The position numbers and the translations under genes were made by a program. The notes below the pieces were generated by a model. It made no database searches. It was given only the letters and a program-made list of their open reading frames with translations, and was not told the origin of the DNA. Below, piece by piece: positions 46,601 through 58,260 of a stretch of DNA of 64,000 nt (positions within the stretch are counted from its first letter, which is position 1; each line of letters starts with the position of its first letter). The stretch is from Norana najaformis (lineage: Eukaryota; Annelida; Clitellata; Crassiclitellata; Hormogastridae): NCBI GenBank assembly GCA_964023275.1, contig OZ029917.1:20088488-20152487 (forward strand), in the 5' to 3' direction.

Positions 46601-49600
46601 TAGATTGAGAAGCATGCTTAAATTTGCCTCAAAAAATGAGGCAGTGCAAGCACAAATAATTAAATTAATTTTTGAAAAGTTGCTTGTTTGGTTGTGGCTT
46701 TTGTTAGTTTTTTGCTTGTAATGTCGTCTAAAATGTGCATCACTTTTGCTCTTAAACTTTGAAATCACTTTAATTCTGTTGCCCTGAATTATGTGCTTTG
46801 AGTTTAAATGGTGTTTTGTTGTAGTATTGCACTATGGCTATTTGTAAAGTGTGCTGGGCAAAGCAAGGATAAACAATGAGCATTAATTGGTTCTTAATTA
46901 ACAAACCCACAAAAACTTCTTTCAATATGTGTATGTATTTTAACATCAAATAGCTTGTATACATAAAGTAAAATAAAAAATTATGACGTACCATGAAAAT
47001 GTACATAAAGTTGTTTATGATAGGGTTTTACATCCTTGCTTTGTGTAATACTTTCCTTCTTTCCACCTAATAAGTGCAGCTCTGCATTCCATATTAGATC
47101 GGTGTTGTTTACTGACTTAAAAATGGACAAGCTTCATGTGTTGTAACTGTTTGTTTCTGGTTATGACAGGGTCTCGACCTTTATCTCGAATTCATTGGAG
47201 ATCAACTTACACTGACTGATGTTCGTACGGATTCAGTTGTGAGCTCAGAAAGTGTAAAATCTATAAGGGTGTGGGGAGTCGGAAGAGAAAAGGACAGGTA
47301 TGCCAGTCACAAGCTTTTTCTGCCTTGCTGTTATTCTGTTTAATCAGAAATACAACCTTTCTAAAACAAATATAACATTACGAAAATTAAGAAACAGCTG
47401 ACGTTTTAGAGTTTAGGTTACCAATAAAGGATTCTAACAAAGGATCATGCTAGTTATGACAGAATTTTTACGGTGATCAATAATGGTAGCAACTGCCATG
47501 CAAGTTGTGTCTTTCAGCATCTTACCAGGCATTGCAAGTACTGCAGCTTCTGCCTTTATATACTTCATTTATTCATTGGTACAGTCTCTGTTGTGACCTC
47601 AAATTCTTTTACTTCCTTCTTGAAAACTCCCTGTTCTCACTGGATTTCACACATTAGAATTTTTACCTGTGCTACCACCTAGCAACTCGAGTCTCCAAAT
47701 CACACTGCTGAGTGAATTTGTGAGCATAAAAAGTGTTCTTAATAATATTAATAATAAGATGCTTTTTGCACCTTTGCTCCAACAGGTTAATAATTCTGGC
47801 ATATAATAGCAATTTCTTCATGCAGTAAGATGCTTTAGGAATTTCTTGGACAAGACTTCTTTAGGTTGGTGGCAAGATACTATTTGCAGGGCAGGTTTAT
47901 TGTTAAATCATTTGCTGGGGCTAAATAAAGCTACCAAACACATTTGCATTAAAACTGAATAGCTGTTCTAGAGAAAAATGCAATGAAAGCCAAAACCTTG
48001 CACCACAATGGCTGGAAATTTAGAAAGCAGAGAATGGTTTTAGAGAGTGCCATCATTTTTAATTGATCTACAGCTGAATTGAAAACTGCTGCATGTGCTC
48101 TGAATCTTGTGATCAGATCTGATTTATCTTGCACCTTGAATAATGCCGGTACATGTGTCTGATGCCGAAGGCATGGCCACAGTCTGGTTTGATTGTGGTT
48201 CAGTTGAAATGTGTTTGCATGATTAACAGCCGAGATTTTGCCTACGTTTCCTTCGATCCAGCGAGGGAGAGACACACCTGCTGGGTTTTTTCATGTGAGA
48301 AAACAGGCCATGAAGTTGCGAGTGCCCTGCGTCGCACTTGCTACAAGATTCTTAAAGAGAATGAAGCTTTTGCAGCAAGGATGGCTCCGGCACTTGCCAG
48401 AACTCAGAACTCAGGTGTTTATGAGTCGCAGGTTTCTAGGGAATCACAGAAGAGTCAGTTAAAGAACTGGAGTGAAGGTACATTTGTTAAATCAGTCATG
48501 AATTCTATAAAAATAGCTCAGCATTTACTCAAACTGGCTTTATTAATGCTCTGGTTAGAGTTATTAAAAAATAATAACTATAACCAGAGAATTAATAAAG
48601 CCTGCACTGTTTGAGTAAATGCTGAGCTATTTTTATAGTCAGAAAACTTCCACTCTGTTGTATTTGATTAATTAATACAGCTGTAGTTATCGTTAACACT
48701 TAGACTAATGCTTTTAAAATATCAGATTCAGAAGATATTTCTTGTGCTAATTTCATATAAAATTTGAATAATGACCCCATTTTTGCACAGTATGGTTTGT
48801 TTAAACTGCATTGTTTTGGTATCTTCTATGTCTTCTACTATTATTACAATGAGAAAGTTGGCTGAATGTCTATCTACTACGATCAGTGCCTTAAGCCAAC
48901 CTCTTGATTAGAGGCAGCTATGGGGATGAAGTGCTGCTGGTAACTTTGTTTTCTTAGCCTTGGTTTATGACAATGGGTGACCAGTCCTCTCCCTTGCTAT
49001 GCAAGAAGATGCCAGTGGAGCAGAAATCTTGAAATATTTTTCTGTCATGTTTGTAATTCAGCACCCGTGACCTCTGCATTGTCAGGGTCTGTACTGATAA
49101 CCACTAAACTGTTGTGCTGTTCGATTTTAAAGCGAATTCACTAACAAGTATGAAAAAAACAGAAGTAACAGTTTGATTTTGTTGTATTAGGTGTAGTGTT
49201 TCCAGCTCCAATGAATGAAACAAAGAAGGTTATCAACTGTCATTACCTTGGCATGATGAAAGTTAAACAACCAACTGGTTAGTAAAACTAACAATAAAAA
49301 TAATATTGTTATATCATTGTATTGGCATGAATTTATTTAAGTTGTTTATAAGTATTAATTAGTTTTGTAATAATGGTTAGTGTATCCACTGTAGGAACAA
49401 AGTGTGATTTAAGTTATAAGTAGTGGAGTGAAAATATATGGGTAAAATGCATGCCAGTGTGGGGTTGGTCTGAAGCCTTCTCCACTCCTACAAACAGCCT
49501 CCTGCATAAGAATGTTTGTGGACTTTATGTACTGGAGTCTTGTTACAAAATGCTTCATTATATAACATGAGTCTGATAGAACACAGTTGGGACATGTATC

Positions 49601-52600
49601 CAAAAATTAATTCATCTTTAGCAAATAAACTCATATTAATAGCAAATAAACTCATTGTAACATGATGTTGTCATAAGGTGGTTTTTGAAATGGTTCCCGT
49701 TTATTGATTTTCTGGTGTATGCCCAAGGTCTGTTACAACCAAACTACATATGATGATTTTGATCGAAGAGCACAGTGTTTGAAATGTTTAATGAGTATGC
49801 AGACAATGACTTATGTTCTATTGTATCATCTGTGAAGAGACAATTCATGCTTGTAGGTAGTCTGTGTGTATGTACGACTGTCTTGACATCACAGTGGCAT
49901 GGCTGCAACAGTTTCTGTTTAATGACTGCAGTCTGTCCACTGTATTCTGTTTTTTGTTGACTTGGAATATGATTATGGGTTTGCAAGAACCAAAAGTTCA
50001 TTTTATGAGAGAGTTTTTGTGACCAAGAACATGGATTGCAGTGAAAAGAATAGGAGGATGTTCTAGTCTTACAGTTCTAACTAGAATTTAGGTACAGCGC
50101 TTTCATTATAGAATGAAATTGTTATTTCTGTTGCGATGTGGATTTTTGGTTTTGGATCTGTTAGGTATGGGCATGCTGAATGATGCAATGGAGATGATCT
50201 TTGCGGGAGTTCCAAGCTCTAAATGGGTTTCAGTCACGGTGGAGGTTGCACCATCAGCCGTGACTGTATTTGATCGTGCTGTGAGTATCTAGAAAAACTT
50301 AGTTGGGTAGCATAACTTTCCGATTCCTGTAATTTCCTGCTCACCAGCTTAAGCTGTGTGAGAACTGACATGTTGTATTCCACTTCATCTTTTGCAGCAT
50401 GGAAATGAGATGTTGTGATGTACATTATGTGTATGTCGAAGTATTTATAATATAAATTATTATATATATGTATATATATTTAAAACTTTATATTATAGAG
50501 CCTTATGAGAACCTCTCAGAAGTGCTGCTTACATGGCTATCAAACTGAATTAAACAATTTCCATTGTACAGTTATTAGATTAGAATACATAATTTTATAT
50601 TTTAATACTTTGCAGGCTGTTTTTCCCATTCTTCTGTCGACTTTTATATGTTTTGGTTTCACTTGCTGAAATTTTTTAATTTGGTAGGGCTACACAATAT
50701 AATACCTGCAGCTGATATTGTATTGTAATGTAACGTTTACATAGCTGCAGTTGCAGGAAAGTTATTGGTAGCCATGGAATAAAATTTAAATTTGTAATTT
50801 GATGATTTGTCTTGTCTTTATCCATCTTTGCTGCAAAAGTTGGTCACACTGTGAACCGTTTAGCTTCATTGTTTTTACTTCTGCTGTCCTAGTAAATGAC
50901 AAGTGATAAATCCTATCCAGGTCATTATGTTATCAAACCATGCTGTTCTCAGTCTTCCACGTTCTCATGAGTTGGATGTTGTTCCCTTTATTTTTCTTTT
51001 TGTATGAAGCAATTGATTTCATAACATTTAATTGTTTGCCTTTGTTTGCAACTTGTTTCAGAATATGAATTCCATCATATTTGAATGTAGAATTCGCTTC
51101 CTGACGTTCCTTGGGATCTGCATAAACAATTGCAAGTGAGCCGGCTTTTGGCGCAGTTTTGTTTCATTATAGGCGCTACTTTTCGTTCTTTAGTTATTCT
51201 TACTTCTACTGCAATGTATTTTTGAAATGCTGAAAGTTTTTGTCCCGTAACGCGTGCTGGTCATTGAGTGTTGAATTTATTTTCTTTGTTTTTAGGCTTG
51301 TTGCATTTATTATGAATTCGGCTCAGGATGAATTCTTTGCTCACGTTTTTCACTGCATCCCAGATGCTGGTCTCTTCTGCCAGACAATCAAAGCAGCCTG
51401 TAAGGTAAAGATTATTGGTCGCTTTATAACTGGAAAGTCGGGGGAGTATAGTTTTGAGATTAGGAGTAGCATTAGTAGCTAATTGTGCCAGGTAAAGTGC
51501 TTTTGGGATTTCATTTCTGCGCTTCAGATTCAGGTGTACTGACATTGCGTGCATTATAAGTGCTTTAAATAAATAAATAAATAATTGTTGTGATGAAGTG
51601 TGTTAGTTGTGCAATTTATTATAGTCATTATAAGTATGAGGTTATTTACTGAACAGCTGCAGAAGTGAGTGACTTTGTCAGTATTTTTTATAGTTATGTG
51701 AACCCGACATGATAAGCATTTAATTTTAGGTAGAGATGGGCAGTTCATGGTTGTATGAGTGGCTCGATGCTGCTGGAGAGAGCCAGAGGGTATGTGTAGG
51801 AGCTTCTGTACAGATATCCTGTGCAGTCACAATCAAAGATACTTCTCTGTTGATGTTTTATAGATAACTTGCGAAAGTCTTGTAAATAAAATTTTGATAT
51901 ACCTACCAATATAAAAACCTTGTGATATTGTTGCAACTCAGTCATGTGTACAGGCTTAAAGCAATTCTGTGAATTTATATCTACACATTGATTTTGAAAA
52001 GAAGTAATTTAAAAACTGCTAGGTGTTTTAGATGAAGATTAGATCTGAAAAAGCCTGATTTTATGAAACTGAAATACAGGCCACGAATGAATTGTTTATT
52101 ATTATCTGGTTGTTTCAGTTACGTTACCAGAAATGCTTGGATGCACAGGCACAAAAAGAACAGGATCGAGGCAAACCTTCTCGCCAGGCAACGGCCGGAA
52201 ATCCACTGCCATTTCAGGTCGGTATTTTACTACTTTCCATAACAGCATTTCACTTGGAATTTTGTTTCAGCAATAGTCTAGTGGTTAATGTGCTGAAGTG
52301 TCTATTGGAAGGTTGGGGTTCAAATCCCCACCAGGACAAAAATTTGTTTTGAGATTTTGGCTCCACTTATGCCCCCTATATTGAGTACATTGACCATGCA
52401 CTGTCCACTATTAGTGGGAAGATCAGATGGCAAGGGAGATGGCTGGAACACACCGTCATGTGCAGAGGCTAAAATGAAGTTGCTAACATTTCATATCCGT
52501 GATCCATGATGGCTTCTTGTTAGTGATCAGCTTAATGGGCTGCTCTTCTTTATTTCAGCACCAGTTCCCATTAGCACTATATAATCCGTTATGTTGTTTG

Positions 52601-54397
52601 TGCTTTTTGCTAAACTGTTTAGTTTCATTGAGCCATTTACTTTCATAGAGTTACTGATTTTTCAGCTTACATTAAGTTATAACTTTACAGACCAAACAGA
52701 CCAATTATGCTGACATATTTGGAGGACTTTGAGAGTTCCCACTGTGTCATTATATCAATATATATATACATATATATACTATATATGTATATATATATAT
52801 ATGTGAACTTATAAATATATTATAATTACTACAATAATAAATACTACTGGGACAAGGCCTGATTTTCCATAGATCATCTGAGCCTAATCTCCTGAATGGA
52901 TTCTGTCCATTGCTTTGACCTTGAGACTTTCAACTGATGTATTGTATATTTACTTATTTAGCTAACTGACTATAGTAAGGCATTCGATTGCATTGATCAT
53001 GAGTTGATGTGGAAAACCTTAATAGAAATGGGAATACCAAGGCACTTGATACAACTTCTTAAGGGATTGTACGAAGAACAGATTGCGGTAATAAGAACTG
53101 AATTTGGAGATACTGAAAGAATCAAAATAAAGAAAGGAGTGAGGCAGGGATGTATTCTGTCCCCATTCCTATTTAACCTATATGCAGAAAGGATAATGAG
53201 GATGGCGGAAATGGATGGAGCAAAAGAGGGAGTAAAGATAGCGGGAAGAACACTGAATAATCTGAGATATGCAGATGACACAACACTATTAGCAGGTAAA
53301 AAAACAGATCTGGTAGAACTGATAAGAAGGCTGAAGAGAGAGAGCGAGAAAGCAGGACTATACTTCAATATAAAGAAAACGAAGATCATGACAACAGCTG
53401 AGGAGGGCAGTTTTATGGTGGATGGAGAGGAATTAGAGACGGTAACAAGCTTTACATTCTTTGGATCAGTAGTAGAAAGAGAAGGAAAGTGCGATATGGA
53501 AATAAACCGAAGGGTGGCGATTGGAAAAGCCGCAATGAATGGACTAGAAAAAATATGGAAAGACAAACATGTGAGCACAGACACGAAAAAAAGATTGGTG
53601 AGGGCCTTGATTATACCAACAGTAACATACGGCAGTGAGACGTGGACAATGACCAAGAAAATAGAGAAAAAAATCAATACTTGTGAAATGTGGATATGGA
53701 GGAAGATGCTGAGAACATCATGGACGGGGAAAAGGACTAATGAATGGGTATGCAGGGCGATTGGAATTGAGCAAGATGAGACGTTACAACAAACAGTGCT
53801 AAAATCAAAGCTGAGGTTCTTTGGACATGTTATGAGATCAGATGGATTGGAAAAAGAAATGATGCTGGCTTGTGGAGAGGGAAAGAGAAAACAAGGGAGA
53901 CCAAGGAAAAAATGGATGGACAAGATACACGAAGCAACTGGAATGAACTTGGCACAACTAAGGGACACGACATTGGAAAGAAAGAAATGGAGAAGATTGA
54001 TCATGACGGTCGCTAGAGCTCAAAGAGCTGACAGCACAAGGTGACAAGGTGAGCTAACTGTAAAAGAAAATTGTGTGGCCCTTGTGATTCTAAGAAGTTT
54101 CTGTTAGAGTTGCTAATTTACCATTCCATTGCTATTTTTATTGTTATTACAAATGCTAGAAACGTAGTGTGCTAATGGAGTTGTATAATAGTTACTGCAA
54201 AGCAATGTAGTGAGTATGGTTCCTTGAGAGGCTTAAGAAGCTATGTAAATGAAGCTATAGAAATATTTGTTCATTTTACTTGACTCTACTTCAAACTTTC
54301 TGCTTTTCAGGGACTGAGAGAATCATTTCAGAAAAAGGTGATAAGTGTGAGCAGTTTATTTGGAGGCAACAACAAAAAGCAGCAGCAGAAGGGCTAA
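37648..54397 (+). CDS. APBB1: Fe65/APBB family adaptor protein (WW, PTB1, PTB2)
   Basis: Fifteen exons: 37648-37871, 39550-39898, 40131-40262, 41271-41403, 44578-44684, 45676-45770, 46241-46424, 47170-47297, 48230-48477, 49191-49277, 50165-50280, 51062-51135, 51296-51404, 52119-52217, 54311-54397. They encode 723 residues, near the 710 of human FE65, and all phases agree. Residues 1-265 are acidic and low complexity, with a duplicated exon segment (around 160-235). WW domain at 271-299 (LPEGW, SYYWHI). PTB1 at about 363-510 (SIRVWGVGRE, RDFAYVSFD). PTB2 at about 535-680 (VFPAPMNETKK, FECRIRFLTFLG, ACKLRYQKCLDA). The tail is FQKKVISVSSLFGG. Known role: binds the cytoplasmic NPxY tail of APP-type receptors through PTB2, and other partners through PTB1 and WW, linking membrane to cytoskeleton and nucleus. 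The second WW tryptophan is Arg296. Invertebrate copies are usually single; orthology to APBB1, 2 or 3 is not resolvable here. Confidence 0.94.
38517..38581. other. stable imperfect hairpin, small-RNA-like, in Fe65 intron 1
   Basis: Arms 38517-38542 and 38556-38581 pair over 26 positions with two C-A mismatches; the inner 18 (AACCAGTGCCAACAGCAT) are perfect. Loop is 13 nt. The 3' arm contains TTGGCACTGG, which resembles the seed of the miR-96/183/263 group. No expression evidence; it could be a tiny transposon hairpin. Confidence 0.5.
38835..39248. mobile_element. hAT-like MITE, 414 bp
   Basis: It is flanked by an 8-bp duplication CTAAGGCA (38827-38834 and 39249-39256). Termini are CAAGGCCGTTTTA and, inverted, TAGGGCCGTTTTA (11 of 13 match). 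Subterminal copies of AGGCCCTAGGCAC are present. There is no coding frame, so mobilisation would need a transposase from elsewhere. The 8-bp duplication and terminal GGCCG fit the hAT superfamily. Confidence 0.8.
39768..40725. repeat. tandem duplication of an Fe65 exon plus flanking intron
   Basis: The end of exon 2 (SPTVKQRK ... VVRNKTK) and exon 3 (SPVAKQRK ... VVRNKTK) are similar. So are the introns that follow: both begin GTAAGATAAAT and share 'attagcatttc'/'attagcatttg'. Both also contain a 'cattgttgcagaa'/'catcgttgcagaa' block followed by 'cttctgaattaa'. The second unit has extra sequence at about 40340-40690. Confidence 0.85.
41680..41770 (+). repeat. dispersed repeat in Fe65 intron 4, inverted partner at 43690-43790
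   Basis: 'ttttgcctcaccctggcc' and 'aaaaccaggatgtaaacc' match the reverse complement of 43715-43770. Class unknown; possibly SINE-derived. Confidence 0.55.
43690..43790 (-). repeat. dispersed repeat, inverted copy of 41680-41770
   Basis: Inverse orientation within the same intron, about 2 kb apart; the pair could form an intramolecular RNA duplex. Confidence 0.55.
48505..48638. mobile_element. 134-bp foldback element (near-complete palindrome)
   Basis: The outer arms of about 33 bp are perfectly inverted (CTATAAAAATAGCTCAGCAT ... and its complement at the end). The interior 'taatgctctggttagag' pairs with 'ataaccagagaattaa' imperfectly around a seven-base AT centre. It ends at TA dinucleotides, consistent with a Tc1/mariner-type MITE, though no clear TSD can be separated from the arms. 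It lies 28 bp after Fe65 exon 9. Confidence 0.8.
48890..49120 (-). mobile_element. tRNA-derived SINE copy
   Basis: Minus strand begins with a tRNA-like head (CAGTTTAGTGGTTATCAG as A-box region). It then has a body shared with 3105-3345, and shares 'tgctccactggcat'-like sequence with 52262-52500. In Fe65 intron 9. Confidence 0.6.
52262..52500 (+). mobile_element. tRNA-derived SINE copy
   Basis: Head contains an A-box region TAGTCTAGTGGTTAATG and a B box GGTTCAAATCC about 40 bp apart, as in RNA polymerase III promoters. The body 'ttggctccacttatgcc' resembles the 48.9 kb copy. The cloverleaf is not complete, so this is not a working tRNA gene. In Fe65 intron 14. Confidence 0.65.
52757..52803. 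repeat. (TA)n microsatellite
   Basis: Alternating TA with a few TAC/TATG interruptions. Confidence 0.9.
52969..54044 (+). pseudogene. reverse-transcriptase C-terminal part, truncated but open
   Basis: About 357 residues are open from the insertion point (DYSKAFDCIDHELMW) to TGA at 54042-54044. Seen: GVRQGCILSPFLFNLY, LRYADDTTLLAG (catalytic YADD), a KRESEKAGLYFNIKKTK block, YGSETWTMTKK, and a C-terminal FGHVMR and RKKWMDKI, all typical of RTE-type polymerases. The endonuclease and first part of the polymerase are missing. With no stops or frameshifts in over 1 kb, the copy is recent. A complementary-strand open frame over the same stretch is a shadow. Confidence 0.88.
52969..54051 (+). mobile_element. 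5'-truncated RTE-like retrotransposon in Fe65 intron 14
   Basis: It is bounded by a 9-bp duplication AGCTAACTG (52960-52968 and 54052-54060). It begins inside the reverse-transcriptase domain and ends just after the ORF stop, with ACAAGGTG repeated twice, like the short repeat tails of RTE elements. Same orientation as the host gene. The first base of the truncated frame may be shared with the duplication. Confidence 0.85.
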
Positions 54398-56009
54398 GAA
54401 GATTTCTGTCATTTCTTCCTCAATGCTATTTCAATAAGATGTTCCTCGAACTGAAGACTGCAGATCTGTTGTCATTGCCTGCAAATTTTCACTGTAAACA
54501 GAATAGACCATTCGGAGAACTTGGTTTTACTGATTTTGCACCAGCTTTGTGCTACATGTTAAGCAGCTTTCTGTGTTCAGTGTGTCACACCTGTATATCT
54601 CTTGTCTGTTAGGACATGTAATCCTTTATAGGGCATGTTTTATTTGTGCTGCCACGAGTCTACGAGACAAGCCGACTGTGGATTATCAGTCTTGATAATG
54701 GAGAGTGGAATAAGAGTTTTGAATTGACAATTAGAAGGATGAGGAAGACACTTTGGAATGCCAGTCATTAAGATGGAGAAGTGAAATTGAATGACATTTC
54801 TGAATTGAGGGCTAGAGTCTGATAGTCAAGTGGCTTAAAAATAATGTCTCAACCACTCTTGCAGCCCAAAATGAAACAAAACGATAGGAAAGAATTATTG
54901 AGGAAACTGGTTAATAGGACATGTAAGACTGGATGTATAGCTTGCATTAGTGAGTGCATTACATTTAGCACCTTTGTGCAGTTCTTAAATTATGCTGTAT
55001 AAGTAACCAGATGCATAAATACTGCCTTTTCTGAGCTGAATCATATATGATGGAAGATGTTATCTGCACAGTGTTTCACAAAGCAGAAGGCAATTCTCAG
55101 TAACGTTGGTTTTTCTCTGCAGACCTTTGGAGGCAAATTTTAATAATTTTGATTTTCAGTATATCTGAATTTCACAAGTTTTCACTAATGGTCTGCATTA
55201 TGATTTAAAGCTGAAAGTACCATTAGTCAAAACTGAGCACAATCATTTATTGTACAGACTGTCATGGACTTAAATTGTTCAAAATGTCGTAATTGCCTTA
55301 TTCTTTGTCTTATTCAATGTGTGTTATAGTGAATGTCATGATTTTACTTTGTTGACAAATGGCATGTGTCAGAACTGGTACTCGGTGTTTGTTCCGAGTT
55401 AACTGAATTTGTAGGTGGCTATATCTCGCACACATAAACACATGCGCGCGTGCACCGCACACACTTGGCTGGACTTGTGTGTTTTAAGTCACTTTGCAAA
55501 GTCACTTTGCAGCTGAGTCTGCACTTTGAAGTTAATACTAGTTAGTCTGACCAATACACATCACTGTTAACAGTGCACTTTTTTACGTGTACTTATCGCT
55601 CTGAACCTTACCTATTCCAGCAATCTGGAGTTAAAAACAACCTGTGACAGGGAATTCAACCACTGTTTTGATTCTACAGTAATGCAGTGTCTTCATAAGT
55701 GTTAGCTGTGTTCCATTCTCTGTCTTCCAGTGCCACAAAGACCAGAGACTGAACATGTGTTGTGAGAGATTGTCAGACTTCTTGCTAGATAAATGTCATT
55801 TGGCAACAGGTGACTTACTTGTTTTTCATTCATTGTTATTTAGGTTAGTGAGGAAGATTCGTAGAAGATGCTGTACAACTGTCCAGATACATACACATGA
55901 GGGAAAATTAGCATTTTACAAAAACTTTGGTTTATTTTCAAAATAACAAACAGAATTAAATGTATTAAAGGATGGAGTGATTGTTGTAATAAACTAATGC
56001 CAAAGTAAT
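54398..56009 (+). other. presumed 3' UTR of Fe65/APBB
   Basis: No further coding exon. AATAAA at 55988-55993 could end a transcript near 56010, giving a 1.6-kb 3' UTR; an earlier unconventional signal cannot be excluded. Confidence 0.4.
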
Positions 56010-58260
56010 GAATGAACTGATGATGCTGGACAAGTACTCTGATCGAGTCAATTTAAAGGGCACACAAGGCTTGCATATTTTCTAAATCCTCCTCATTATA
56101 GCCTATAACTTAGATTCAGCGTGATTATGTGCCATAGATATACCACAAGGCATACAATGCCATCCTTGGAAACAATACAATTTTGTACGCTTGACTCGGA
56201 TTGATTTTATTATTATAATATTCTAGTGTTCTTTGATAACAGCTTTAAGGTTTTTACATTTGTTTCTACAGTTACAAATTCTTTCTCAAATTAGTTGAAA
56301 TATTCTGATTCATAGTTAATAATTTGTAAAGTTTAAAATTAAAATGTTTGATTACCAGCAAATAAAACTTAATGGCAAGATGTGTTAAAACGTTGCCTTA
56401 CATATCCATAACAAGATAAGGTTGATGTTCTGCTTAAACTTCTAATTTAGAACAATGCATTAAAATCATTGCTTAAATGCAACATATCAAGCAATCTATT
56501 AACTAAAGCAACATATTAAAAATACAACATGTGATGCAAACCTCTAAAATGAAAACTTCATTTTAAAAATTGTTAGGCACAGCAGCACAGTCAACCATCA
56601 AGTAAAAGTCACATGTGCAATTTGCAGACAAAAGCACACATTTCAATTTGAGTTGCAAACTGCACTTTTTAGCACTTCAGATAAGAAAAGTAACAAGAAC
56701 CAAGTTATTAATGTTCAGCCACTACAACACTTGAGAGGTTCTTAAAAGATGTTCTATTAATGTTCAGATATATACGAGACCTTGCATGAATAAACTCTCA
56801 AAGGTCAAAAAATCAAAACTGAATTTGATACTGCACTGGATTGGACTGGAATTGCTGAATAATTAGGTGACAATCACATGTTTCTATCACAGATAGTAAA
56901 AACAGTTTTTAAAGATGTGCACATCCTCATGGCTACTTATGAGAAATCATCAAAGTTTACCATATCTATTACTTGAACAGAGTCGCTGTGCTTGGGGGCT
57001 GATGTTTAAGAGAATAGTAAAATGGACAGCATTCATAAGCCTCTGAGACTGCTATCAATGATATCTCCATAAAATGGTTAAGGTGAATGTTTACATGACT
57101 TGTTCATTTGCATAATAATAACTGATGTACGCCCTTTCAAATTAGGGCACCAAGGGATGTGTTTAATTATGCCTTTGCTGCACAGCCCCACAATAAAATT
57201 GAAATAAAAATAGTTTAATGAACAACTCTACATAATACATAATGACTTATAGTTTGATAGCTAATACAACTAGGAATATAAATATGCAAAGAATTAATTT
57301 TGACCCATTTTATGCCTACTTGCCTTCTGAGCACATTTCTTGCAAATTTACATTTCTAGCTTTTTGAGGCTTTTCTCATGCACGGTCACGTATGTAAACA
57401 ATTATTAATGTGATGAAGTAGCATTTCTGTTGAATATAACTAGTCCAAATAAAGCAAACTGAAGATAAGTACAGTACTTTAGTGATTAATACCTTTGACT
57501 AAACTGTAACATGCCAAATAGTTTTACCGGTAAGCATTACTACTGTTCATAATGGTTAATGTTTTCTAGTATCAGTTCAAGTGAATCTGGTGTTGGCAGT
57601 ACTTGTACATCTTACACGATGGAAGAGGTTGTGTGGAATTAACACAGCTCAAAATTGGAGCTCTAGTTGAACAGAAATTCTTATATAAAATAAGATCTGT
57701 TTAGGAATTAAAACCCACACTGAGGACACTACTAAAAGGAGCTATACCCATATAAGACACAACTGAAGTAGGCTAGATCACCAATTACTAGCAATACTTT
57801 TCAATACATTCTACAAGGTATAAAAATTATGATAGAAATAACTATTTTTATTTGTATTTACAGGCAGTATTTTTATTTGTATTTGCAGAACCAAAAGGTA
57901 AAAATCTTAATAGGGCAAATATAGTAAGTCCGGCCCACATTAAATGCATTGGGTCACTATAGACAGCCTTGTTGCTACAGCAGATAATAGAGGGCAAAGT
58001 TCATAACCGCCTTGATTTATTCGTGAAGGTGTTCAAAAACAGCAGCTGAAGACAGCTTGAAAAGCAACATCAGTGTCTCTAAAATTCCTGCTGTCAGGAA
58101 TAGAAGGTTTTTACTTAAACAGAATGTAAGCATCACTTTAACAATTCCACTTTGGCAATAACACTATAATTAACTAGCAGCGTTAACCTTAGCGCTCAAA
58201 TTAACATAAAAAGTATCCATGCCAAAAACATAAGCAAACAAGCACTGGAGGTTTAAAACC
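56010..58260. other. intergenic between convergent genes
   Basis: AT-rich. No gene seen. On the minus strand an AATAAA (58021-58016) 240 bp after the PARP stop is a candidate polyadenylation signal. Confidence 0.45.

Noticed and set aside
52262..52340. Functional tRNA gene
   Set aside because: A and B boxes are present, but the acceptor stem and cloverleaf do not close. The downstream body is shared with other SINE copies.
52997..54004. 335-residue minus-strand open frame
   Set aside because: Shadow of the A-rich RTE polymerase frame on the plus strand, which carries all the conserved motifs.
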